From the NCBI GenBank assembly GCA_002167365.1, contig NHCU01000040.1, positions 7,125-19,324 of the forward strand: DNA of 12,200 bases. Direction: 5' to 3'. The notes under the pieces are model-generated. The model did no database searches. It saw only the letters and a list, made by a program, of their open reading frames with translations, and was not told where the DNA came from. How positions within the stretch are numbered: position 1 is the first letter of the stretch; every line of letters starts with the position of its first letter. Shown here piece by piece: positions 1 to 6,353 of this stretch. The DNA is from Betaproteobacteria bacterium TMED41 (lineage in GTDB: Bacteria; Pseudomonadota; Gammaproteobacteria; Burkholderiales; Burkholderiaceae_A). The translations under genes and the position numbers were made by a program.

Positions 1-245
1 GTTCTTCTACCCCTGCGTTTTTTTTGAGGTTTTTCAACACTTAAATTTAATTCATTAGTTTTACTAACAACTGGACCAGGATCTTCAATAGAAACATTTT
101 TTCTGTCATCTGATTTTTTGGTTGCAGTTTTACTCAATCTTTTGGGCTTAGTATCTGTAACGCTTTTTCCCCGAAGAGAATTTCTTTTGGAATTCTTGAC
201 AACACTTGACTCTTTTTTCTTATTAACATTTGATGAAGAAGGCAA
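1..245 (-). CDS. rpoD: RNA polymerase primary sigma factor RpoD (sigma-70), N-terminal part only
   Basis: This is an open frame running off the left edge. The visible ~80 residues are Lys/Ser/Arg-rich and low in complexity, with no recognisable domain, and reach a basic stretch ending KKRRGRR. Betaproteobacterial RpoD proteins typically start with such a basic, disordered leader before region 1.1. Identity rests mainly on position: rpoD follows dnaG in the rpsU-dnaG-rpoD operon. RpoD would direct core RNA polymerase to housekeeping promoters. There is no in-frame ATG. I chose the TTG at 243-245 because AAGGGA lies 7 bases upstream (253-258). Another in-frame TTG at 276-278 would add 11 residues but has no visible ribosome binding site; a stop further upstream bounds the frame. 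The start lies 55 bases after the dnaG stop (22 if the earlier TTG is used). None of the diagnostic sigma regions 1.2-4.2 is inside the window. Confidence 0.6.
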   Translation of the reverse strand, partial: MPSSSNVNKKKESSVVKNSKRNSLRGKSVTDTKPKRLSKTATKKSDDRKNVSIEDPGPVVSKTNELNLSVEKPQKKRRGRR

Positions 246-300
246 TTTTATGTCCCTTTTTGTTGAATATTTAGACAAACCACGTAGGATAACAGACTTA

Positions 301-2109
301 TTAGAGCTTGTTACCGGTTAAATTAGATATTTTATTTCTGACTTCAGATAATTTATCAAATGATTCCCCATTTTTGATAATTTGTGACGCCTGGGACTCT
401 AAGCAATTGATTAATAATCTTTTTAAAATATACTTAACATCTTCTTTGGCAGAATTATAGCCATAGTCAGGCATATCATCTATTGTCGAATCATCATCAC
501 AACCTTTTTTTAACAAATGAATAGCATCGTCATCTATATAATCGGTTTTTTTTATAGCTTCCTTTATTTTCGCCAGATTGTGTTTTGAGTTTTTGCTAAA
601 GTCAGAATTATTTAACAGAATTATTATCGCATTTTTTTGAATGTCTGAAAATATTGGATACTTTGAAGCCTCTATTTCACTCAGAAGATCATCTATCTCT
701 CTCAGTAGCACAGGAAAACGAATAAAAATTTTAAAAATTCTAACATTTAAAGGAATTAATTTTCTACTGAATAATTTTTTTGACTCAGACGGAAGCTTCT
801 TTTGATGACTATAATTAAATTTAGTATAGTCATTGTTTAGAACTTCAGCTGAAAAGTCGAATCTTTTTACAGCCTCTAAAATTATTTGATTTTTCAGAAT
901 ACCTTCATGCATGACTTTAAGAAATTCCTGCAAATTGCTCACTATCTTAGTTCTTCCTTCAACAATATTTTGATTTAATTGTTTGCTAGCCAAATCAAAA
1001 AGAAATTCTGATAGTGGCATTGCCTGTTTCAACAACAAATTCATAGCATCAAGCCCTTGTGACCTAATATAATTATCTGGATCATTACCTGTTGGTAAAA
1101 AAACAAAATCGACTTTTATTAACGATTTTAGCTCGGGAAGAATCACATTCAAGGCCCTACGAGCGGCTTTTTTTCCAGCTGCATCACCATCAAACATAAA
1201 AACAATCGTTTCAGCGATCCGTGAGAGTGTCGAAAATTGTACTTTGGTAAAAGAAGTCCCTAAGGTAGCAACAGTATTTTTAACTCCATTTTCGTATAAC
1301 CCAATAACATCCATATATCCTTCAACTACAATTACTTCCTTTGCTTTATTAATGTACCCTTTGGCTTCGAAAATTCCATAAAGCTCTTTTCCTTTTGAAA
1401 AAATTTCAGTTTCTGGCGAATTTAAGTATTTTGGCTGTTCATCTCCGAATGATCTAGCTCCAAAACCAATAACTTCCCCAGAGATATTAAAAATTGGAAA
1501 CATTAATCTATTTCGAAATCGATCATACTTTACCGAAGATTTCGATTCTGACTGTATGACTAAACCAGAATCAATTAAGGATTTAAAATCATAATCATCA
1601 TGAAAAACCGACCGCAGTTCACTCCATCCTCTAAGAGACACTCCCAGATGAAAACGTAAAGCTGTTTTACCACTAATGCCCCTACTCTTGAGGTACGCGA
1701 CAGCCTTTTGGTTTTCCTTGAGATTTTTTTGATAAAATCTTGCAGCAGTAATTAATATTTGTTTGAGTTTACTTCTAACTAAATTCTTTTCTTTAAAATC
1801 TGTGGACTGTATCTGACTTTCATTTGGGACTGTCATTCCATGTTGTTTAGCCAGATCACTTAAAACTTGAGTAAAACTAAGGCCGCAATAGTCCATCAAA
1901 AATTTGACCGCGTCTCCAGATGCACCGCAACCAAAACAATGATAAAACTGTTTATGAGCATTAACTGTAAATGATGGAGTTTTTTCGCTATGAAATGGGC
2001 ACAAAGCGGAGAAATTCGAACCCTTTTTTTTCAATTCAAGGTGTGATCCAATGACTGTAACAATATCGGTTCGGCTTATTAAGTCATCTAAAAAATCTCT
2101 CGGAATCAT
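301..2109 (-). CDS. dnaG: DNA primase DnaG
   Basis: DnaG synthesises the short RNA primers for Okazaki fragments and works with the replicative helicase DnaB at the fork. The 602-residue length fits the family. The N-terminal CHC2 zinc-binding domain is intact, with ligands C37, H40, C58 and C61. The RNA polymerase-like core contains the basic motif KYDRFRNRLMFPI at 194-206. The Toprim domain carries EGYMD at 263-267 (catalytic E263) and DGD at 307-309 (metal-binding D307 and D309). The C-terminal part, from about residue 400, is far less conserved and should hold the DnaB-binding helical bundle; I cannot confirm it by motif. The ATG at 2107-2109 has an AGG about 11 bases upstream. It is the second gene of rpsU-dnaG-rpoD, 77 bases after rpsU. 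Two 8-base A runs occur in the coding strand, one at codons 27-29 near the zinc finger. Confidence 0.97.
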   Translation of the reverse strand: MIPRDFLDDLISRTDIVTVIGSHLELKKKGSNFSALCPFHSEKTPSFTVNAHKQFYHCFGCGASGDAVKFLMDYCGLSFTQVLSDLAKQHGMTVPNESQIQSTDFKEKNLVRSKLKQILITAARFYQKNLKENQKAVAYLKSRGISGKTALRFHLGVSLRGWSELRSVFHDDYDFKSLIDSGLVIQSESKSSVKYDRFRNRLMFPIFNISGEVIGFGARSFGDEQPKYLNSPETEIFSKGKELYGIFEAKGYINKAKEVIVVEGYMDVIGLYENGVKNTVATLGTSFTKVQFSTLSRIAETIVFMFDGDAAGKKAARRALNVILPELKSLIKVDFVFLPTGNDPDNYIRSQGLDAMNLLLKQAMPLSEFLFDLASKQLNQNIVEGRTKIVSNLQEFLKVMHEGILKNQIILEAVKRFDFSAEVLNNDYTKFNYSHQKKLPSESKKLFSRKLIPLNVRIFKIFIRFPVLLREIDDLLSEIEASKYPIFSDIQKNAIIILLNNSDFSKNSKHNLAKIKEAIKKTDYIDDDAIHLLKKGCDDDSTIDDMPDYGYNSAKEDVKYILKRLLINCLESQASQIIKNGESFDKLSEVRNKISNLTGNKL

Positions 2110-2132
2110 AAAGATTTTACCTGACTAATAGC

Positions 2133-2160
2133 TTGACCAAAAGGTAAGCTTTTTGGTTAA
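2133..2160 (-). terminator. Hairpin in the rpsU-dnaG gap, possible attenuator or RNA-processing site
   Basis: On the minus-strand transcript, AACCAAAA-type and TTTTGGT-type arms can pair around an 8-base loop. Seven continuous pairs (2136-2142 with 2151-2157) are followed by one mismatch and two more A-T pairs. No T run follows the stem in the direction of rpsU-dnaG transcription, so it is not a classical intrinsic terminator. A second AT-only palindrome (2156-2170) overlaps its upstream side. In E. coli the same gap holds a partial terminator and an RNase E cleavage region that let rpsU be expressed far above dnaG. A similar role here is inferred from position and has no other support. Confidence 0.3.
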
Positions 2161-2186
2161 TTTAATTAACTAATTGATTTCAAAAA

Positions 2187-2399
2187 TTAGTATTTCCTAG
2201 AAGGAATCATTTGACTGCGAATTCGTTTATGATGCCTTTTAACAGCGGCTGCTTTTTTTCTTTTCCTCTCCGCAGTCGGCTTTTCATAAAACTCTCGAGC
2301 CCTTAATTCTGTTAACAAACCAATTTTTTCAATCGTTCTCTTAAATCTGCGCATAGCCGATTCAAATGGCTCATTTTCTTTTAATCTTACTATAGGCAT
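2187..2399 (-). CDS. rpsU: 30S ribosomal protein bS21
   Basis: S21 is a small basic protein of the 30S platform near the anti-Shine-Dalgarno end of 16S rRNA and helps initiate translation. All 70 residues match the family: an N-terminal PIVRLKENEPFESAMRRFKR block, the central GLLTELRAREFYEKPT block and a very basic C-terminal helix (residues 45-61) ending in SRKY. The 70-residue size and these blocks are typical of Betaproteobacteria and Gammaproteobacteria. It is the first gene of the rpsU-dnaG-rpoD unit and has a good upstream promoter. The leader before the ATG is A-rich with no Shine-Dalgarno sequence in the last 20 bases, which is notable for a highly expressed ribosomal protein. A hairpin follows in the gap before dnaG. 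No gatB/yqeY gene lies between rpsU and dnaG, although many betaproteobacteria have one there. Confidence 0.98.
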   Translation of the reverse strand: MPIVRLKENEPFESAMRRFKRTIEKIGLLTELRAREFYEKPTAERKRKKAAAVKRHHKRIRSQMIPSRKY

Positions 2400-2408
2400 T
2401 TTGTTTTA

Positions 2409-2437
2409 TTGTTTAAAATTTAGGAACCGTTTATTAT
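2409..2437 (+). promoter_or_regulatory. Candidate promoter for tsaD, overlapping the rpsU promoter
   Basis: On the plus strand, TTGTTT (2409-2414, matching only the TTG half of the -35 consensus) is followed after 17 bases by TATTAT (2432-2437, 5 of 6 to TATAAT). Transcription would start near 2444, about 30 bases before the tsaD ATG. The -10 box occupies nearly the same base pairs as the -10 box of the opposing rpsU promoter, so the two would compete for polymerase or act as one bidirectional promoter. The -35 is weak and the call is tentative. Confidence 0.35.
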
Positions 2438-2461
2438 GAATGAGCTAATTATATTTGGCAA
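2433..2461 (-). promoter_or_regulatory. Sigma-70-type promoter for rpsU-dnaG-rpoD
   Basis: Read on the minus strand, TTGCCA (2456-2461, 5 of 6 to TTGACA) and CATAAT (2433-2438, 5 of 6 to TATAAT) are separated by exactly 17 bases. The expected transcription start is near 2426, leaving a leader of roughly 25-30 bases before the rpsU ATG at 2399. This is the best promoter match I found in the window and sits where one is needed. The assignment is a consensus match by eye. Confidence 0.6.
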
Positions 2462-2473
2462 GAACTCTGCGCC

Positions 2474-3562
2474 ATGAAAACAATTTATAAAGAAATTAAA
2501 GTTTTAGGTATTGAGACAAGTTGTGACGACACAGGAGTTGCTATCCTTTCCACGAAGTATGATTTGAACAATCCAAATAATTCCATCTGCAGAGTCTTAT
2601 CAGAAAGAGTCTCTTCTCAAGTTAATCTTCATTCTAAGTATGGTGGCGTAGTTCCAGAATTGGCCTCGAGGGAGCATCTTAAAGCTCTTTTGCCATTAAC
2701 CAAAGAAGTATTTGCAGAAGCTAAACTGAGTTTAAAAGATATAGATGCTATCGGCGTAACAACTGGTCCAGGATTGTCTGGAGCACTTTTAACTGGAACG
2801 AGTTTTGCCTGTGGTTTATCAGAAGCGACACTGTGCCCACTTATTCCTGTTAATCACTTGGAAGGACACGTTTTATCAGTTTTACTAGAAAATAACTCTT
2901 TAATGGATAAAAAATGTGAATTTCCATTTTTGACACTGCTTATTTCTGGTGGTCATACTCAATTGATTGAAGTAACTGAGGTGGGTTCATACAAAGTCTT
3001 GGGACAGACAATTGATGATGCAGCAGGCGAAACATTTGACAAAACAGCGCTACTATTGGATTTAGGCTATCCTGGAGGGCCAGCAATTTCTGAACTTGCA
3101 CTCAGAGGAAACAAATACAAATTTAGGTTTCCGAAACCTCTTTGTAATAGAGACACTCTCGACTTTAGTTTCTCAGGTTTAAAGACTGCCGTACTAACTC
3201 AAACAAAAAAAAATGATCTTAATGATCCTGACACAAAAAAAAACATAGCATCGAGCCTTGAGTTTACAATTTCAGAAATTTTAATCACTAAATGCAGGCT
3301 AGCTTTAAAGAACACTGGGCTTAAAAGAATTGCTCTTGTGGGAGGCGTTGCTTCAAACCGGTTGATTCGAGCAAGTTTTGTTGCATTATCGAAAGAGTTA
3401 GGGGTTGAGGTATTTGTTCCCTCCAAAAAATTATGTACGGATAATGGGACAATGATAGCTTGGGCAGCAACTCAAAAACTTTTATCTGGTTTCATACCTG
3501 TTAAGACAGAAAATATAGAAATCTCTCCCAGGTGGTCCATTGAAAACAAATACCAAAATTAA
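2474..3562 (+). CDS. tsaD: tRNA t6A37 threonylcarbamoyltransferase catalytic subunit TsaD
   Basis: TsaD (YgjD/Kae1 family) transfers the threonylcarbamoyl group from TsaC/TsaB-linked intermediates to A37 of tRNAs reading ANN codons, working with TsaB and TsaE. The ASKHA-fold signatures are all present: GIETSCDDT at 12-20, the metal-binding HxExH (H128, H132), SGGHTQL at 158-164, DDAAGETFDKTA at 181-192, FSFSGLKTAV at 231-240, GGVASNR at 290-296 and CTDNG at 321-325 (metal ligand D323). At 362 residues it is slightly longer than the usual ~340. The excess comes from about 8 N-terminal residues and a small Asn-rich insert near residues 30-37. The ATG lacks a Shine-Dalgarno sequence. Two 9-A tracts (3205-3213 and 3235-3243) each encode Lys-Lys-Asn in a loop after the SGLKTAV motif. 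It stands alone between divergent rpsU and convergent plsY; its partner tsaE lies about 2.8 kb downstream. Confidence 0.97.
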   Translation: MKTIYKEIKVLGIETSCDDTGVAILSTKYDLNNPNNSICRVLSERVSSQVNLHSKYGGVVPELASREHLKALLPLTKEVFAEAKLSLKDIDAIGVTTGPGLSGALLTGTSFACGLSEATLCPLIPVNHLEGHVLSVLLENNSLMDKKCEFPFLTLLISGGHTQLIEVTEVGSYKVLGQTIDDAAGETFDKTALLLDLGYPGGPAISELALRGNKYKFRFPKPLCNRDTLDFSFSGLKTAVLTQTKKNDLNDPDTKKNIASSLEFTISEILITKCRLALKNTGLKRIALVGGVASNRLIRASFVALSKELGVEVFVPSKKLCTDNGTMIAWAATQKLLSGFIPVKTENIEISPRWSIENKYQN

Positions 3563-3591
3563 TAAATATCATCATTTATTTTTTAAAAAAT
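3561..3591. terminator. Weak AT-only dyad between convergent tsaD and plsY
   Basis: AATAAAT (3561-3567) and ATTTATT (3574-3580) can form a 7-pair, all A-T stem with a 6-base loop, followed on the plus strand by TTTT. Next to it, six T's and six A's form a second palindrome (3578-3591) inside the last plsY codons. It is the only dyad with a T run where tsaD transcription must end, and it could act in both directions. With no G-C pairs in the stem, intrinsic termination would be weak. Confidence 0.3.
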
Positions 3592-4196
3592 GCCTGAATA
3601 TTTGAGTGGTGACTAACAAATAAAATTAATGAAATTACCCATGTGGCAAAAATAAGTACCTCATAATTTTCAGTCCAGGATATTGGTATGATGATAGCAG
3701 ACAGAAAGACTGTGGCGAGGGCAGATGACAATGCCGCAATAAAAGAGATGTTAGTCAAACAATAAACAAATATCCAAACACATAATACCGAAATACCAAG
3801 AAAACCGTCTAAACCGATTAAAATGCCACCACTGGTGGCTACCCCTTTACCCCCCTTAAATTTAAAAAAGATTGGAAATATATGGCCAAGTAAAACAGCT
3901 AACATTGATCCAGCTATTAGGAATTCAGCCTCTGAAGCTAATAAATCCTCAACTAAAAAATACTTTACAGAAAAAATAACTAAGAAACCTTTTGAAGCGT
4001 CACCAAAAAGTGTTAAAAAGGCTGCAGGCAAATCTCCTGTTCTCATCACATTAGTTGCTCCAGGATTTTTTGAACCGTGAAACCTAGGGTCATCTAATCC
4101 TCTTGATTTACTGACCAGAATTGCAAATGAAATTGAGCCTACCAAATAAGAAAGAAGCCAAACCAAAACATCAAGTTTTAAGATCATTTGAAACAT
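3576..4196 (-). CDS. plsY: Acyl-phosphate:glycerol-3-phosphate acyltransferase PlsY
   Basis: PlsY is an inner-membrane enzyme that moves the acyl group from acyl phosphate (made by PlsX) to position 1 of glycerol-3-phosphate, the first acylation of phospholipid synthesis. The 206-residue protein has about six to seven hydrophobic segments, starting at 8-30 and ending at 180-195. The family's conserved loops are visible: GSISFA at 20-25, GSKNPGATNVMRTG at 41-54, GHIFPIFFKFKGGKGVAT at 104-121, and HHSNIQ near the C terminus (196-201). Length is normal. The ATG at 4194-4196 sits one base after the xerD stop (TGA-G-ATG), with AAGAG about 10 bases upstream. It is therefore probably translated by coupling as the last gene of queG-xerD-plsY. 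A second ATG at codon 4 is an alternative start. The 3' end faces tsaD across 13 bases. Confidence 0.96.
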   Translation of the reverse strand: MFQMILKLDVLVWLLSYLVGSISFAILVSKSRGLDDPRFHGSKNPGATNVMRTGDLPAAFLTLFGDASKGFLVIFSVKYFLVEDLLASEAEFLIAGSMLAVLLGHIFPIFFKFKGGKGVATSGGILIGLDGFLGISVLCVWIFVYCLTNISFIAALSSALATVFLSAIIIPISWTENYEVLIFATWVISLILFVSHHSNIQAFFKK

Positions 4197-4197
4197 C

Positions 4198-5121
4198 TCA
4201 AGCTCTTGGATGATGTTTGGCGTGAATTGACTTTAAACGATCGCCAGCAACATGTGTATATATTTGAGTTGTTGAAATGTCAGAATGCCCAAGTAACAAT
4301 TGGACCGCTCTTAAATCTGCACCATTATTTAACAAATGCGTAGCAAAAGCGTGTCTCATACTATGAGGGGAGAAATCTATTGGTAAACCGGCTTCACGAA
4401 CACACACCCTAAAAAGCTTCCAAACCCCTTGTCTAGTTAAAGATGAACCCCTTTCGGTTAAAAACAAAACATCCGAAGCTTTATTTTTGAGAAGTAAAGG
4501 TCTACTTTTTACCAAGTATTGTTCTATCCAATAAGCCGCAAACTCTCCAAAGGGAACTAGCCTTTCTTTATTTCCTTTCCCAAGAATTCTCACTACACCA
4601 TCCATGAAAGAGCAAGAGATACATGACATCTTAATTAACTCAGTAACTCTTAGTCCAGTTGCATACATCAACTCTAATATCGCTCTGTTTCTCAAGCCTA
4701 AGATTTTTGTGGTGTCTGGAACACTAAGCAAACTCTCAATTTGATTCTCACGGAGTACATTCGGTAGTTTTTTAGCAAAGTGTAGCGATTTTAATTTCTT
4801 GCATGGGTCATCTGATCTAACCCCCTCCCTGATTAACCAAGTAAAAAAACGCCTAAATGAAGATAACCGGCGACTGGAGGTTGCCGTACTCACTTTTGAA
4901 AAGGTTTCTACAAAGTAAGTACTGATAATTTCTTCGTTAACTAATAAAAAATTTTCTTCATTATAATTCTGTTTTAACCAACGATGAAATTCGAGAAGAT
5001 CTCTTTCGTAAGAGGTGATTGTGTTTTGGGAAAGCCCATCTTCTAACCATAGAACCTCGGAAAATTTATCCACACTACCACTCACCTCCAAATCTAAAGC
5101 GTTTTTATTAGCTAGCATCAT
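4198..5121 (-). CDS. xerD: Site-specific tyrosine recombinase XerD
   Basis: XerD, with XerC, recombines the dif site to resolve chromosome dimers at division under FtsK control. The 307-residue protein has an N-terminal SAM-like core-binding domain (about 17-105) and a C-terminal catalytic domain with the full tyrosine-recombinase set: R158 in TGLRVTEL, K182 in GKGNKER, H253 and R256 in HSMRHAFATH, H279 in LLGHSDISTT, and nucleophile Y288 in IYTHV. I call XerD over XerC from the N-terminal WLEDGLSQNTITSYERDL (25-42) and the C-terminal HHPRA, both close to E. coli XerD. The ATG directly abuts the queG stop (TAG-ATG-ATG), so the start could be Met1 or Met2; coupling to queG is likely. A short extension (residues 1-16) precedes the family's usual start. 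No dif-like site was recognised in the window. Confidence 0.95.
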   Translation of the reverse strand: MMLANKNALDLEVSGSVDKFSEVLWLEDGLSQNTITSYERDLLEFHRWLKQNYNEENFLLVNEEIISTYFVETFSKVSTATSSRRLSSFRRFFTWLIREGVRSDDPCKKLKSLHFAKKLPNVLRENQIESLLSVPDTTKILGLRNRAILELMYATGLRVTELIKMSCISCSFMDGVVRILGKGNKERLVPFGEFAAYWIEQYLVKSRPLLLKNKASDVLFLTERGSSLTRQGVWKLFRVCVREAGLPIDFSPHSMRHAFATHLLNNGADLRAVQLLLGHSDISTTQIYTHVAGDRLKSIHAKHHPRA

Positions 5122-6330
5122 CTATTGCTCACATTGGCCAATTGCCCAAATAATATGGGGTGTAAGTATTGATCTTTTTTCATTTAATCTAATCATTAAT
5201 GTTTTTTTAATTTCAGCAATTGTCCCATCATTTGCTAATTTATTTTCTTTCTGCTTATTCGCTGCATTTCCAAGTCCTATTGCAATATTTCTAAGCCACC
5301 TTTCGTAACCGATTCTCAAAATTGGACTACCAGAATGATTTTGCAAAAACTGTGTCTCACTCCACTTAAAAAGATTAATTAAAGAAATATTATCAAGCCC
5401 ATTTTGAACATCAAATTCTTTAAGAGTCGAAAGCTTGGCATATTTATTCCATGGGCAGACTAATTGGCAGTCATCGCAGCCATAGATTCGATTTCCGATC
5501 AAGTGTCTTAAGGGTTCTTCAATTATCCCCTTTTTTTCAATTGTAAGATAAGATATACATTTTTGCGCATCGAGTACATAAGGGCCGATAAAAGCTTTTG
5601 TTGGACAAATGTCCATACAGGCAGTGCAAGTTCCACACAGATTTTTTTGGATATGTCCATGAGTTGTTTTGAGGGGTAAATCAGTGAGCAAGGAACCAAG
5701 GAAGAAAAACGACCCTTCATTCCTCTTTAAAAGCAAAGTGTTTTTGCCTCTCCAGCCAAGACCCGATTTTTGAGCAAGTTCAACTTCTAAAAGTGGAGCA
5801 GAGTCTACACATGCTCTAAAACCATACGAACCAACTTCAGCAGAAATTTTTTTTGCTAATTTTGCAAGTCTTTTCCTCATTACGCGATGATAGTCTTTTC
5901 CTCGAGCATATAAGGAAATTGTGGCCTTTTCAGGTTTCTGTAAACCTTGGATTTCTGCATTTATCCAATTTGATTTGTTTGCTCTTGGCAAATAATTCAT
6001 TGAAACCATGATCACTCTTTTGACTCCATCAAAAAGTGTATTTGGATTCTTTCTTACATTAATACTATCCTTTAAATACTTCATTTCCCCATGAAAACCT
6101 TGATCGATCCATTTTTTATAATATTTCATTGGATCTGTTAAATTATTTGGAGATTCAACATCGACTACAGCTAAATCTGAAAACCCAAGATCTTGGGCCC
6201 AACAAGAAATTTTTTTTGATGTCAAAAGATCGGAGTGTTTTTGTTTTTTCACAATGGCCCGAGAACTAAATTTTATGTTTATTTTAAACTCTTTAAATGA
6301 AAAAAATGTTTTTTGGTAGATAGAATCCAT
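5122..6330 (-). CDS. queG: Epoxyqueuosine reductase QueG
   Basis: QueG is a cobalamin- and Fe-S-dependent reductase that converts epoxyqueuosine at position 34 of GUN-anticodon tRNAs to queuosine, the last step of the pathway. Two ferredoxin-like clusters are encoded: C232, C235, C238 and C242 in CGTCTACMDICP, then C258 with C285, C288 and C292 in GCDDCQLVCPWN. The catalytic-region motif CVDSAPLLE (D176), YARGKDYHRVMRKRL (141-155) and GWRGKNTLL (192-200) are typical. A short HEAT-like C-terminal segment follows (RWLRNIAIGLGN). At 402 residues it exceeds the usual 350-380, and residues 1-34 match no QueG feature I know. The true start may be GTG at 6250-6252 (codon 27) or TTG at 6223-6225 (codon 36). 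Neither has a convincing ribosome site, and the ATG has none either. It heads queG-xerD-plsY and diverges from tsaE by only 23 bases. Confidence 0.95.
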   Translation of the reverse strand: MDSIYQKTFFSFKEFKINIKFSSRAIVKKQKHSDLLTSKKISCWAQDLGFSDLAVVDVESPNNLTDPMKYYKKWIDQGFHGEMKYLKDSINVRKNPNTLFDGVKRVIMVSMNYLPRANKSNWINAEIQGLQKPEKATISLYARGKDYHRVMRKRLAKLAKKISAEVGSYGFRACVDSAPLLEVELAQKSGLGWRGKNTLLLKRNEGSFFFLGSLLTDLPLKTTHGHIQKNLCGTCTACMDICPTKAFIGPYVLDAQKCISYLTIEKKGIIEEPLRHLIGNRIYGCDDCQLVCPWNKYAKLSTLKEFDVQNGLDNISLINLFKWSETQFLQNHSGSPILRIGYERWLRNIAIGLGNAANKQKENKLANDGTIAEIKKTLMIRLNEKRSILTPHIIWAIGQCEQ

Positions 6331-6353
6331 AAAGTAAGTCTAAAATTTAAATT
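6331..6353. promoter_or_regulatory. 23-bp divergent junction of queG and tsaE with -10-like AT palindrome
   Basis: This gap separates the two start codons. It holds TAAAAT (6341-6346, 5 of 6 to a -10 box on the plus strand) and the perfect palindrome AATTTAAATT (6344-6353) immediately before the tsaE ATG. A start 7 bases after TAAAAT would fall on the tsaE ATG, giving a leaderless mRNA. No good -35 was found at 16-18 bases upstream. If queG really starts further downstream, the control region would be 100 bases or more. The role is inferred from position. Confidence 0.25.

Noticed and set aside
118..321. Plus-strand open frame with an ATG start
   Set aside because: It lies antisense to the rpoD leader and the dnaG 3' end. 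The minus-strand frame fits the operon and has a Lys-rich RpoD-like leader; the plus frame resembles nothing and has no ribosome site.
2187..2399. Possible absence or truncation of rpsU because of its small size
   Set aside because: The 70-residue product matches betaproteobacterial S21 from first to last residue.
3199..3426. Minus-strand open frame inside tsaD
   Set aside because: It is fully antisense to conserved TsaD sequence, including the SGLKTAV to GGVASNR region; the frame looks like a by-product of codon bias.
3823..4080. Plus-strand open frame inside plsY
   Set aside because: It is antisense to the most conserved PlsY loops, and its sequence is only their complement.
4198..5121. 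XerD as the integrase of a mobile element
   Set aside because: It has the housekeeping XerD N terminus and HHPRA tail, sits in a tight operon with queG and plsY, and no att-like repeats or phage genes are nearby.
5015..5308. Plus-strand open frame spanning the queG-xerD junction
   Set aside because: It is antisense to two well-supported genes with no ribosome site or recognisable motif.
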